Source: Verpa conica
Lineage: Eukaryota > Ascomycota > Pezizomycetes > Pezizales > Morchellaceae
Length of the DNA: 64,000 nt
Reading direction: 5' to 3'
Assembly (NCBI GenBank): GCA_033030425.1
Contig: JAUFSD010000003.1
Span: 1,178,001-1,242,000, forward strand
The position numbers and the translations under genes are program-made. The notes below the pieces were generated by a model, which worked only from the letters and a program-made list of their open reading frames with translations, did no database searches and was not told the origin of the DNA. Below, one piece after another: positions 51,390 to 63,734 of this stretch; the first letter of the stretch is position 1; each line of letters starts with the position of its first letter.

Positions 51390-52474
51390 TTACACTATCC
51401 CTTGGCATCGAAGATCTCGCATTTCCGTTCCCCCGAACCACAGCTGTTAAACCTTTGGTAACTCGGTAGAGTACTTTGTAATTGTACCCCAAATACAAGG
51501 AGCATGGAATAGTATGCGCATACCGTTTTTTCATTCTCCCATACACCAGCACTCCTTGCAATAACACCAACAATTGTGTCCGGATCGTTTTTAGCGAGCT
51601 TCCCTTCCTCCTTGTGCCTAGATACTACGATACTCCTTCCAATCAATTCCCACACCTCCATCGGCTTATCCAATAGCACACTACCAACACCGGTCAAGCC
51701 CACCTCTACTGTTCCGAGCCGGCCTCGTGATGGCTCATTATTCTTAACACTATCATCTTCCCAGATGTCACCAGTTGAAGCTACTCCCTGTGATATGTCC
51801 CCTGATACTCGCACTGTGGCGTGGTATATGCCCGGTGATAGTCCACGGGCGGTGAGATCGATAATTGTAAGCTTTGGCGAAACTTGAACCATACGTGCGA
51901 GGCCACGGACAGGATCGGGGATATTTGAGGTATGTGTCTCTAGGATAGCCACAGCGGCACCTAGGCTAAGTTAATATAAGGTATACAGTGAGCATTTGTG
52001 AAGTGGCATACTGTTAGGGTTTCCACTCCCGCGTAGAATTGCATCCCTTCCTGTATTCTGGATCGCTTTAACTATTGCCGAAGGTGCCGCTGGAGGTGTT
52101 AGGATTAGATTGAGTTAAACCTTTCGGGTTTCACAGACTTATTCTCTGGCATATAGGAATAATAGAGACATATATTACGTACCCGTTCCTTCAATTGTAA
52201 CTAATTGCTTCGCAAGATCTGCATCAATATTTAAGACGCCTTCACACCATGTATCAGACTACCACATTGCCGAAAAGGAAGTTGAGTAACTACCGGGAAG
52301 CTTGTGAAGTGATTCCGAAACATCCTTAATGCAAGACTCGCATTCTAACGGGACTGCAAAAAGGGTCTGTCAATTGTACATTTTCATTAGCCAAATTGAC
52401 TTGACAATAGGTGTGTACGCATGAATATATGGGTCGACGAGGGGCGGGACCTTAAATGGATAGATCATAGTCAT
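51390..52474 (-). CDS. CCS1: Copper chaperone for Cu/Zn superoxide dismutase
   Basis: Delivers copper to Sod1 in the cytosol and mitochondrial intermembrane space. The start is ATG at 52472-52474: MTMIYPFK, then an intron, then [20 protein letters not shown] with the domain I copper site C-E-S-C. After another intron: [19 protein letters not shown] further exon ends [13 protein letters not shown] and leads into AAVAILETH. Domain II is SOD-like ([30 protein letters not shown]), ending [18 protein letters not shown]. The terminal part is uncertain: the expected domain III C-x-C is not evident (the frame reads CAY), and the best last exon gives [17 protein letters not shown] with stop at 51390-51392. 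Divergent from MRPL23, 277 bases apart. Family identity is firm; the C-terminus is not. Confidence 0.85.
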
Positions 52475-52751
52475 ACAGATATCGAGTACCTTTAGAGTTA
52501 TTACGGGGCAAGCATAAAGTATAGCTTAGCGGAGACCAGTGGATTGATGAAGAATTCGATGAGAGAGGGGGAAACGAGTAAACATTATTAGTGGGGGTAG
52601 TTAGCCGGAAGTGGGGAGTAGATGATTATCATGCACTTCCAAGACGCTTATCCTAGAGCGATGTTTGCTTGGTAATCCCGTCACCCGGTCTAGTTTGGAA
52701 TCGGAGATCGTTTTAAGCACTCCACACAAAAACTTCACAACCTTCATCACA
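52475..52751. promoter_or_regulatory. Short divergent promoter region CCS1/MRPL23
   Basis: Only 277 bases separate the two divergent start codons, so both promoters must share this space. No specific factor site is recognised. Confidence 0.55.
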
Positions 52752-53524
52752 ATGTCGGCCAATATTGGTAGAGTGAGAACTACACCCTTTATCTCCTGAA
52801 GCTTCTGGAAGTCTACTAATATGGCTGGGATAGACCTCTCTTGCTTACAGTCGCTCATGGCATCTCGCCGATATCGGTCATGATGAACGGGCCTTCGGCC
52901 GTATCGCAACATCAATTGCAATGACCCTAATGGGCAAGCATAAGCCTATCTACGACCCGAGCAGTCAGTACCCCAGCCTCTCAACCAATTGCTCCGTCAG
53001 AGAAATACAGTTTATTCTAACGTATATGGTGAGATTGCAGCGGATTGCGGGGACTACGTCGTGGCGGTGGGGTGCGCATACCTCAAGACTACGGGTGATA
53101 AGCGTAATCTGAAGAAGTACTACTCTCACTCAACAAGACCTGGTTCTTTGAAGGAAATCACTATGGATAGAATGATCGCAAAGTATGGAGGTGCCGAGGT
53201 GCTGCGAAGGGCTGTTTCTGGGATGCTGCCAAAGAACCGGCTGAGGGATATTCGGCTAGAGAGATTAAAAGGTCAGTCACCGACCTATATTTTTATCTAG
53301 CTTCATCATTATATATGGCAACACTAAAGCTTTTTTCTCTTCTTTTTTTGCTAACATAATTCTGAGTAGCTTTCGATGGCTTTGGTCATCCGTACAAAAA
53401 GAACCTGGTTAGATTCAATGACCCTTCACATCCTGGGTATGCATCCAACTCCAAAACACCAGTTACAGATGCTATCAAGAGTGGATTATCACAGCCAGAG
53501 ACAGTAATACTAGCGACATCATAG
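52752..53524 (+). CDS. MRPL23: Mitochondrial large-subunit ribosomal protein uL13m
   Basis: Component of the mitochondrial 54S subunit. Four exons. Exon 1 starts at ATG 52752-52754 (MSANIGR); the second begins after ...GGGATAG with TSLAYSRSWHLADIGHDERA and FGRIATSIAMTLMGKHKPIY, ending DPS. The third begins after an intron ending GATTGCAG with TDCGDYVVAVGCAYLKTTGD and continues SHSTRPGSLKEITMDRMI, RRAVSGMLPKNRLRDIRLER. The last exon is AFDGFGHPYKKNLVRFNDPS and ends ETVILATS. GKHKP and RRAVSGMLPKN are uL13 signatures. About 180 residues, the expected size. Converges on the urate oxidase gene. Confidence 0.93.
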
Positions 53525-53732
53525 AATTTCTGTCAAATAGTAGTTGTATATATAAAATAAAAAGCATTCCGCTGGCCGGTGGAAGACAACACCTCACTAA
53601 AAATACAAAAAGAAATAGCAATATACTCCCACCACCAAAATACTGATGGATCTAGGATCGTGTCTGCATATTTACGAAGAGTAGAAGGAAAGCACTGTAC
53701 AAGACCTCCAAGGAAATTACACTTGTATAAAT

Positions 53733-54920
53733 CTAAAGTTTGGAGAGAATCTTCGAGGTGTCTGTTCTCGAAACCGTGCATTTGATGAGCCCATTAGGGT
53801 TGGATTGCGGAGCATAAACTTCAGCATCCTTTCCTGTGTTCTTCAACCCATTAAACCATTCAAGATCTACGTTATTTGTTAGCCTTATAGACTGATACGT
53901 GCTCATACGGGTACCGAAAGGTCTCTAGCGAAAGTAGCCTAAGCTTGGGTAAACTTACTTATCTCAAAATAATGTTTATTCGGGAGTGAATAGTCGACAT
54001 GATTTACCTGCGGAGCTGCAGCAAGAATCTGATCTGCCATCTTGTACATAGTAGCCTGAACGCTAGCACTATTGTCTTCTGCAAAGGTTTTTAAAGTGAT
54101 GTTTCGTGCTGCCTCCCATGTGATGTCAAAATCAGGAATAAGCTTCCTAACGTCATCCATTGTCTTGAATAAGTTCCATTGCCAAGTGGCGTCCACTTCA
54201 GTGCTCAATATCCGATCCCAAGATTCACCTAGAGTTGTGTACTCGTTTCGTACAAAGCCGTGGAACGCGGAACCAGTGCTCTTCAACACTAGTAGACCTT
54301 GAATTCCAGATCTAATGGTGATACCAGTTCCCCTTTTGCAAGTGACCTCAACATTCCTGGTTTCCGAGCCGTCACGAAGGAAAGAGTGTGGATGCGGCTT
54401 CCCGTCAATGTTCATACGTGTCCATCGGTGAGTGATAATCTTGACGTGGGCGGAGTGAATGTGTGGGTATTTTTCTGGGAAATGCGAGGCCACGATAGAG
54501 CCAAAGAGCTCTGGCGGCGTGACTGGGTTTTGTTTGGCAAGAACTAAACTCAGGGTTAGTGAGCTGGAACAGCCTGAAAGAACCACATTTATCCACTCAC
54601 CATAAACAGTGTTCTTCATGGTATCGGTTGCAACTACCACGCTATTGTCTGCTTTGGTATAACTGTAACGCCTGTTAGATAATATTGTATTGTCTATACA
54701 AGACTAATGAAACGTACGATGACTGAATATCACCCTCAAGTAGAACACAAACTGTCATTTCCGTGACAGTGTGGGTCTTCGTGGCCTCATCACGGTGAAC
54801 TTTGTAAAGACGAATATTGTCCTAAATTCCCCACGAGGTCAGAACATACTCTCACGCGTTTGAGGTTTCATTGGTCACGCGTACCTTTCCATAACGAGCT
54901 GCAGAAACTTGAGATGCCAT
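53733..54920 (-). CDS. uaZ: Urate oxidase (uricase), peroxisomal
   Basis: Cofactor-free oxidase converting urate to 5-hydroxyisourate in purine catabolism. The start is ATG at 54918-54920: MASQVSAARYGK, then introns lead to VVVATDTMKNTVY, the conserved catalytic Thr region. Later blocks are PVTPPELFGSIVASHFPEKY, HPHSFLRDGSETRNVEV and GLLVLKSTGSAFHGFVRNEY, the usual substrate-site segments. The unspliced frame ends at 53939, but a donor after YFEI (GTAAGT) and an acceptor ACGTAG lead to NLEWFNGLKNTGKDAEVYAP, QSNPNGLIKCTV and the C-terminus ILSKL with stop at 53733-53735. SKL is the canonical peroxisomal PTS1 signal. About 300 residues, as expected. All exons intact. Confidence 0.94.
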
Positions 54921-56257
54921 TGTTTAGGTTGTTTATAGAACGACTTTTTTTTTTGAGAAGCTTGTAAGGTGTTGTAAGGTGAATAGGAGCTGTTAACACT
55001 TGCTTGTTGAGGAGATGGCCCAGTGTTGTGGGAAACTAGGGTGTTATATAGCTTATCAGAGCTCTCTGCAATCTACAATCTTGGGCACTAGAGACATAGC
55101 ACAAACTGCTAGGTGCGATCAGTGGCGCATAAACTGGAAGGCTAGAGCGATAGTTTAGCCTTACAGGGTATCCTATTGATCCTCATAGTTCTTCTAGTTT
55201 CTATTACGTCTCAACTTTTTTCCCCTTTCCCTCTCCTCTTGCTTGAGGCGGACCGGTACGCTCGGCTCGGAGTTGGAATGCCCTGGAGAAAGCATCGTAC
55301 GGCAACCGTTCGATATAACCAGGATTTCAGGCGGAGGTAGCCGTACGGCGATCCCCGCCGTATCAGCGGACACTAAAACCTCTGTCCCAGGCCTATGCCA
55401 GCGACCCTCATAAGGGAAACATCTTCGTTTCTTGGCTTGCTATCTCTTTTCTGAGCTATCGGTTATTTGTAGGGCTGTTATCCCGGAGGAACTGCAAAGG
55501 GCTGCTACTTTCAGCCCTGAAAACCCATCGGCCATATGCGATAACTAGTGGATAAACTTTATTATACCTCTGTAGTTATATGACCCTCCGCCCTTCTACG
55601 ATAGGGCAGTTCAACTTGGTTGGCTCCGCAAAATCTGAGCAGGAGAGCCCCGATATTTGCGACGCGAGATGGTGGAAGTGGGCCTAGACAGCTCTGCCAC
55701 ATCGGGGCCGGAACCAGCCACAGATGCAGAGACCAGAGGTGGCTGTTTATAGAGATGTATCTGAATTGTAAAAAAACTTGTAGCCCTTTACGATACTCTC
55801 TTTGGGGCCTTATAGGAAGTTGGTGATATTTGAGTGTCATGTTCGGTTCTACTTTGAAGATTCCCACAGCGGATATGCTGTCGCAGACTGCTGCTGGTTT
55901 GAGTAGTCTCCAGCGTTGTCCTGAATCTGGCGTTCCCAGCCTCAACCTCAACCTTAGCCCCCCCCCCCCGCCATCCCCTCCAAATCTACTCGATAATCGA
56001 CCCCGCGTCACCCAAAGCTTTGACGTACTCAAGCTTTAAACGTTGTTTTACTTATCCCCGTGAATAGCCTCGTTCCGTGACTGCCAAGAAGCCTCCCCGC
56101 TTCTAGAAGCTCGGGCTCTACGAACGCGACTTGCTATCCACTATCACGGAGGACCGGGACGTCATACATTTCCCCCGCCATCCCCATACTATCTCGTATA
56201 TCCATGTTCAAGCTTCAATCGGAAGCTTGACCCGACCCTGATTCGAACAGGTGCTTC
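54921..56257. promoter_or_regulatory. Divergent upstream region urate oxidase/Rictor
   Basis: About 1.3 kb between divergent starts. Bases 54921-55080 are the uricase promoter side. The segment 55200-56250 is richer in G+C and pyrimidines and may include the long 5' UTR or an upstream exon of the Rictor gene. A 156-codon minus-strand frame (55562-56032) is not convincing. Confidence 0.45.
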
Positions 56258-59200
56258 ATGGGAATGCAAACCATGTCCAACGTCTTTACATCATCCCCAA
56301 AGTCGGTATCTGGAACTGCATCCCCCATCCCCCGGCTTCGAGGTGCCAGCGGAGGTGATAGAGAAGTCCTACTCCAACCACGTACCAATGGTGTCCGACC
56401 AAGTGCCAGTTATGGAGGTATTGTCGGTATGAGTGTTGGGGGTGCGGTTGTGAACGGGCCGGGAAGCTTTAGTACAAGTTTGAGGAGTTCAACTGCTGTA
56501 TTGACACCGAGTGCTCTTGCAGGGACGGGTGATGTTCCGACTCCAACGAGCCCTTTGTCTTCGGAGAGATTGGTAGAAGAACTTACAGACCAGCTTAACA
56601 GAGCTATAAAATATAAGGAAGGGGCAGAGAATCTATTGCAGGTTTTAGATTCGAAGAAGGAGGCAAAGCAGGCACGGAACCAGGCGGAGAAAGAGTACAA
56701 TGCTAGGAACCAGGAGATTACACAGCTTAAAACCCAAATCGAGGCAATAACAAAGCCGAAAGATATTCCAAGGAGGCCACGAGAAGGAAATAAATTTCAG
56801 GGGACGCCTATACGGCCGGAAGAGGCAAATGGACTCGCTATCTTAGGTTCATCTGAATGGGATCCAGGGAGTGAATCACCAACTATAACGCTTACGGAGT
56901 TATTAGGGGATTTAGAGGGGAAGGATAAAAAGCCAGAGTATTATGTGGATAAGGCGAATAGCTTGGTTATGTTATTCAAACGGCATCCGAATCTCAAGTA
57001 TGAATTGTCGTGGCCTACTTTTGGACTTAGGGTTCAATTCATGCTTCTTCATGAGGCTAAAGAGGTTGTTGCGGCTGGCTACCGTATAACCAGATACGCT
57101 ATCACCGACCTTCGCTCATTGAGAAGTATCAGAAACTTACGTACCGACTATATCACCATTGGGTAAGACAATACGTAACCAACTCTTATGGTATAGAAAG
57201 CTGAACACTATCTAGCTCCTTGATCAAAGACTCGAGGGCCAATGTTGAACGTGAACAAGCATTAAAGTTTGTACGAGCGTTTATAGAAGTCCCTGGAGGA
57301 GTTAAAGAGATATCTAGAGGAATTGTGAGAGGTATCGTTGCGTGTGCAGAACAAGTTGATGATAGACTACGAGGCATATCCATGGAAACTTTGGCAGAGA
57401 TTTGTGAGTCTAACCCCAGATATTACATAAACTTAGTGTTAACTAACTATATAGTGATTCTCGACCCATCACTCGTTGTAGCTGCGGGGGGCGTTAGAAT
57501 ACTTACCCAGGTTCTTTCAGAGGGGCCCTATGAACTTTCAGATACAATATCATTGGCATTTTTGTATTTATTGGATATGCCTGCTTCGAGAAAATATATA
57601 CGGCCGGGGAATGATATAGAGGTTAGTCACACCAATGTTGTTTCACCCCGGAATATTTAGCACTGATATCTCTGCATTCTTCCAAGGTTGTCTTTTCGGT
57701 GTTCACGGATTGCTATTCAGTAAAAGTTCCAGTACCAGAGGAGAGGTTGAAGTCCAGCGCAAAAGTGATTAGTTGCATGCTCAAGTCATGGCCAGGTATG
57801 CAAAATCGAGAACTGTCTGTGGTATATTATCTTCTTTTTCTGATTAAAACTATAGGCCTTCTGGCATTAACAATGTACAACCTACGTGCTCCACGATCAC
57901 TTGTCGATGCATTATTTATACCATCTCCTAGCGTTAGGGTATTCCAACCCCCCCTCCCCTCTCATTCTATAGACTTAAGGGCTACTGACAAATTTGAAGG
58001 ACACAATTTTGGAGCTTTTTTTTGATATCTTTAAAATCAAACCTCCTTCGTGGTCTTCTAGTTTCCTTGCTGGTCGTCGACTTACGAGTAAATGCCCCTG
58101 CTATTATACAAAAGCTTATCATAAAATCTTATTTACTAATTTCCAATACAGCCTATGGAAGAGTGGCAAATCTCAAATCGGAAGCTTACTCAAAGCCCAC
58201 AAGATCTGAAGGTGATAGTAATCACGGAAATCTAGTAGATCATTTCACCGCTTTATTACTCGCTGTATTCTTTGAAGCTGGTCTACTAAAAGTTAATTTC
58301 CTAAATCTACTAAAGGTCATATCACTGACACGTGATTTAGGCTCTAATGGCGCTGGTGGAAGATAACAGCGACCCAGCGATAGTCCGAAAAACTACTCTT
58401 CTTCTTGGAGAAGTTTTAAAGCTAGCTAGCCGTCTACTTCCGAGCACTTATAGCGCACATCAACAGCTCCTTCCAGACCTTTTTCAATCGGCAGCAAAAT
58501 TCGGTATCGATAGCCGATTTGCGGCTTCCTCGGCTGTTTACCAGATTGATAGTCTTAATAGGACACTCCACCGCTCCTTAGCAAGTCAAACCGCTCAGCG
58601 TACCTCTCTTGATGAAGAAAAAAGGGGCCAAAGACAAGTGGAACTTAAGTTGAAGATAAACATGACCATCGATGAAAAACATTTTTCACAGCTGATTGTT
58701 GATAGTGGGGTATAGTCCCTAGTCTGGTGCTATGTTGACCTACGACCTTTAACTAATAATATCTACAGGTTTTGAACACGAAAAGCTACATAAAGTGGAA
58801 TTGGGATTCCCTAAACGAGATGATCCAGGGCCCACTACTCAATCCGAAGAGGCTAGAAGAAGCGATTAAAGGGACTAAATTCATGAAGAGGTTGATGTCT
58901 TTTTACCGGCCCTTTAAGTACAAATTCTCGGACGTCAAGAATACGAAACCCAATCAGCGGTATGTTAGAATAGGGTGTACTCTATTCAACACTCTGCTAC
59001 AGACGGCCGAAGGCGTCAAGTATCTTAGCGAGAATAAGATATTAAGACAAATTGCTGAATGCTTGGCACAACTGGACCGAGTGAGTTTTTGAGATCGAAA
59101 TAATTCATAAAATTTTATGAAAATTAACAACCTATTAGATGAGCGGAATTACCTCTCCTGAACCGCTTTTCTCTACCTCACGATTAGCAGACACTCTAAG

Positions 59201-61068
59201 TAGTGGTTATTTTGCTATGTTAGGAACACTAAGTAGTGATCCCAAGGGCCTTGGGTATGTTATATGTTCGGCACTCATGAACACGACTAATTTTTTTCTT
59301 TGTAGAATGATGGAGCGCTGGCGCATGTTCAACATGTTCTATCATATTAGCGACTTGCCTGATCGACCAGATCTAATGGAACTCTTTGTTTTGAATATGG
59401 ACTTCACTTTGTATAGGATCTATAAGACCATACCCTCTTTCTATTACAATGTTCTAACTTTCGTGACAGGGAGGGGCATCCTCGAATAATCCTCGGAAAG
59501 GTTTTAACCGCAGGTCCAAAGGTAGGTTTTTCTAGTTTCCGACCTTCTTAATAAAGCTACCTAACATTAATAGACCGCGCGGTTATTTGCTACTAACCAC
59601 CTCCGAAGTCTTATTTCCACTACGTCTGCCGGAAAGACACCCTCACAGACCCAACAGAGCAACGAGACTGCAGAATGGGCAATAGGACTACTCATGACCC
59701 AACTTTACGACCCTGATGTCGAAGTTTGTGAAACGGCCGTGAAAATTCTTGAAGAAGCGTGCAACGCAACACATAACTTAGAATATGTTGTTAAACGCCG
59801 GCCACAGCTTGATCATTTGGGAGAAATCGGTGCTCCTCTGTTATTAAGGTTGGGAATCTCTCCTGGTGTAAAGGTTGTTTATTGACTCTTATTCAGGTTT
59901 TTGTCGACCTCCGTGGGCTATCATTACCTGAACGAGCTTGATTACATCAATAGGGAAATGGATGACTGGTTTCACGTAAGTTATTTTTAGAGCGATACTA
60001 CTTCTCCTATCAATGCACTAACGTTTACCTAGGGAAGAAATGACTCGTACGTTTTAACTGTTGAGGCGTCATTGGCGAGGGCATTTGCAGATGAGGAGCC
60101 TGTAAAAAAACGGCCAGGTGATATAAATGCAATAGACCGAGACATGATGGGCATAGTTCCCCCACACTTTTACCGAGAATTAGCTAGAACAAGCGAAGGG
60201 TGTGTACTACTGAGAGAAAAGGGTCATTTTGATCAATTTGCATGGTTCATCCAAAAGCATGGCCTAGAGGATGAAGACTTGGAGGTTGTCACTAAGGTCA
60301 AAGGATGCCTGTGGGCGGTGGGGAATATTGGATCAATGCCCTTCGGAGCCCCATTCTTAGACGAAGCAAATATCGTCGAGTCAATCGTCAAGATAGCAGA
60401 ACAATCCCCGGTACTAACCCTCAAAGGCACCGCGTTCTTCGTTTTAGGTCTGATTTCTAAAACCATGCAAGGTCTGGAGATCCTTCTCGAACATGGGTGG
60501 GACGGTACAACGACTACCATGGGAGATTCTCTGGGTTTTTGCGTGCCATTGCAACTAGGGCGTTTATTCTCTGTGAGTCTTACCCTTGTACATTACAAGT
60601 CCATATCTACATATATTTGTAAGCTAAACTCTACACAGTTGCGCCCCTGGGTACATACGGGTGATGAGACAAACACAGTCAACCGGTCCTCACCATTGTC
60701 ATCCGTGATTGGTGACGATCCACTCGATGCAAAGATACTCATGGCCATCGCGAATTTGAACAACCATATTCTAGAGGGTACCTCCACAAAGGAATTAAAC
60801 AGGTCAGAAACCCATGTAACCTTAACCAATATAGGTTAAACTAACAATCATAAACTACAGGCTGAAAGCGAACCACGTGACACATTTCCAAAACTCAGAT
60901 CTATACCGCCGAGTGATGACGCTATTAGAATCATATCGGTATCGACAGCATGTTCGACGGTACATTATTGATCTTTTCGACAAGTCGGTTGTGGAACGGA
61001 TAGTAAGAGAGGGGCGAGCGGAGCAGGACCCTATAGAGTCACCGCAGTCACCCGAAGATATGCGGTAG
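56258..61068 (+). CDS. TSC11: TORC2 subunit Rictor (Ste16/Avo3/Tsc11)
   Basis: Scaffold of target-of-rapamycin complex 2, acting in actin, membrane and AGC-kinase signalling. The N-terminus has a low-complexity start (MGMQTMSNVFTSSP, start codon uncertain) and a coiled-coil HR1-like segment (LTDQLNRAIKYKEGAENLLQ). The conserved ARM-repeat body follows across about 14 exons: FVRAFIEVPGGVKEISRGIV, VVAAGGVRILTQVLSEGPYE, VFTDCYSVKVPVPEERLKSS, YNLRAPRSLVDALFIPSPSV, RRLTTYG-type boundary, ERWRMFNMFYHISDLPDRPD and RKTTLLLGEVLK. The C-terminal region contains KGCLWAVGNIGSMPFGAPFL and TLKGTAFFVLGLISKTMQGL with HGWDG, the most conserved Rictor block. It ends EDMR at 61068. About 1,350 residues. All exons inspected read without frameshift; several borders are approximate. 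Confidence 0.9.
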
Positions 61069-63734
61069 TGATTAGACAGAGTCTTTCCTAAGATCGCTTT
61101 CTGGGCATTTTCATCTATTTTTCGAGCTTGTAAAATACGAGATGCTTGTACTTATAAAGACCGCGTTTTATGTGGCTGGTTGGGTTATGGGGGAGAACGG
61201 GTTCGGCAAAAGGAGGTGTTTTTTTTTTGGCGTAAAGTACATAGCTCAATTTCTACCCTATCACGTTTCCTAGTCACCTTCAGCGCTTAGTACCAATAGC
61301 TTCATTCTAGCTCTCAATGGGGGTCATAAAAGACTAGAGCATTGAAACGCTGGAGACGGAAAATGCTACCAAGCCACGAAGAACCCATCAAGCCACATCC
61401 CCAGGAGCCGCAACTCATCAAAGTTGACACTTTTTATGCCCATGGAACCCAGACACCCTACCAGTTCTTGAGGTTTCTGCATTAAAAAAAAAAAACATGC
61501 GATGGACGATGGACGATGCCTTGGAACCCATTCCCGAATAACGGGACGATTTCGGGACATTTACATTAAAAGACGTTTTCTCGACTTGCATGGGGTAGAG
61601 AGTAGTGAACCGAGGAACGATGCGCCTCCTGTATCAAGACCAAAGGGTAGATGCTCTTCTTGAGAGGTGACCGAACAAAGGAGAAGAGAGATCTACGCAC
61701 ACTGTATTAAGCGAGCTGTCGCCCAATCCCCAGGGCTGGTGGCTGAATGAATGACGCGCAGACTGCGTTCACACATTTTCCCTACCAAAGAGACATACCC
61801 TGTTTCATGCGGGACGTACATACATTGAGCAATATGTGTACGCAGGTCGTCTAGATACCGATAGAGTACATACATGAGCTCCATTTTTTTTTTGTTTCTT
61901 TGCTTTCCGCTCTTTAGAGTATTCATGAGGCCCATCTAGATATGATACGGTAATCTATTCAGTTCTATCGGGATGATTTATCATACGCGGGAGGAAAGAG
62001 CAGTCAATTAAAGTTGCGTGTGTTTGGTTTCCAAACGTGTCATGGGAATGAGGTTGTGTAGCCTGATATAATACACAAGGAGACGTTTGGGTCCCCTGTT
62101 ATACTTGTGTGCGCGTAGTTATATGGTAACGCATGTCAATAAGTTACCTGTAGGGATTGTCTGGGGGTGAAGTCAAAAAAAGGTAGGAGTCCCAGAGTAG
62201 ACTGCCACGACGAGGATAGACGAAAGCATTTGACAGAAGGTCACATAGAGTAGATATGTGTTTTAAAGGAGCACCAGATGGGGGCATGTGTGCGGGAGTG
62301 GTGTGGGCGAAATGTGTGTATGTATGTAGAGTGCCGCAAGCGTAGTAGTGCATGTAGACTGGGTGTGGTACCTGAGCCTGTTTTGGGGGAGGAGAATATC
62401 GATGAGTCGTGTGTGTGGTGTTGCTGGCTCCTAACGAGTTAGGCCTGGCGACGAGACTTGAAAGTCTCGATCGCAGCACAGAGTCCTGATCCGTGAAAAC
62501 ACATCGAACTCTCAATCCGAGATCACGCTTGCTGGGCATCGCTCACTTCCTTACCACCACCCCCGTCTCTTCGTGACTGGCCCCACAAGTAGCCAGCTGC
62601 CACTGACCAGATCAAATGTCTCTGCCCAGAAGGTGCAGCCGGAAGCAGTTCACTGATGGAGAAAGGGCAAACAGATGCAGTACAATACGTAGTTTGCAGG
62701 ACTTGTGAGGCTCGGGAGAGAACAAAGGAACTACATGTAGATAACAGGTATCTTTTTCCTGAGCTTTAGGAAATCAACGGGATCGCTGTCTTTTCCAGCA
62801 AGGAAAGGGGATGGGATGGAAAAGAGGTAAAGTAAAGATGTTTAAGGAATACAGCACAAACATGTAGCTATCATTGCTCATGTCCTTGCTCCTCCAGTTT
62901 CCCCTTCTTCTACTTCTTCTTCTTCTATCTCATCCACGCTTCTATTCACCCCCGCTCTGTTGTGATTATTGTCCGTTGTTCGTGGCCTCCCTTCTTTCTA
63001 TTATTGCCCAACAGCCTCTTCTCATCGGAGACTCAGTGGTCGATCCCCAATCGAGATCGAAGAGTTCAATCGGCTCACCCCCCCAGTAAACCACCCCCTC
63101 GCCCTTCGGGATCACTCTTCCTTCCGCTTACGCTGCTCTCTCCCCTCATCCTCACTCGCTCGTCCCCAATCCCGCCACTTAGATACACTAGACCAAAACA
63201 CAGATTTAAATAAAATAAAATACACCCCTGGTTCCCAAAGTGACTGGATACGCCTCGCAGCGGTAGACGGCATTTCTCCCAAGAACAGTCTGTCACGTCT
63301 CGAAACTGCTAAAAGGAACGCACTTCTCCCTACTTTCCCCTCACCCTCATGTCTGTGGCAAAGCTGTACTAAATTCCTTTTCTGTGGGCTATCACGAGCC
63401 ACTAATTACTCCTACTTATTTTGCTTTTGTGCTCATCATTAAGCACCCTCTGAGAATCATTCTTTCCGTCCCTCACTCTTACTGTTACTGTTACCTCCAT
63501 ACATTTACCAACTTCGCCATAAACACCCACATCTATTTACATTGCCTCCTCCTTCTCCTCCTCCTCCTTGGCTTGTCTTCCTCCCGTGCACTCACACCTC
63601 TTGCATGCTGGGCAGCAGAGATAGCTTCCTTAATACTAAAAGATCCAGAACAGCTGCCCCCGTTAAATGCTCCGGAGCTAAACTAAGCAAAGGGCACTTA
63701 ACTAGCCTAACAGTAACATATCCAAATATCTGTA
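61069..63734. other. 2.7-kb intergenic region before the RING gene
   Basis: No supported gene. It contains a short GATGGAC tandem near 61500-61516, one TACATGTA at 62732-62739, and a long pyrimidine-rich stretch (about 62870-63660) typical of a promoter or 5' UTR, which probably serves the gene starting at 63735. Several open frames here (for example 62144-62539 on the minus strand and 62969-63442) look like products of skewed base composition. Confidence 0.5.

Noticed and set aside
55562..56032. 156-residue minus-strand frame upstream of Rictor
   Set aside because: No family resemblance; includes translated C/G runs.
56232..56256. T-arm-like sequence (ctgttcgaatcagg on the minus strand)
   Set aside because: No D arm, anticodon arm or acceptor stem at the required distances; lies next to the Rictor start.
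62144..62539. 131-residue minus-strand frame
   Set aside because: His/Thr/Pro-rich from skewed composition; no recognisable motif.
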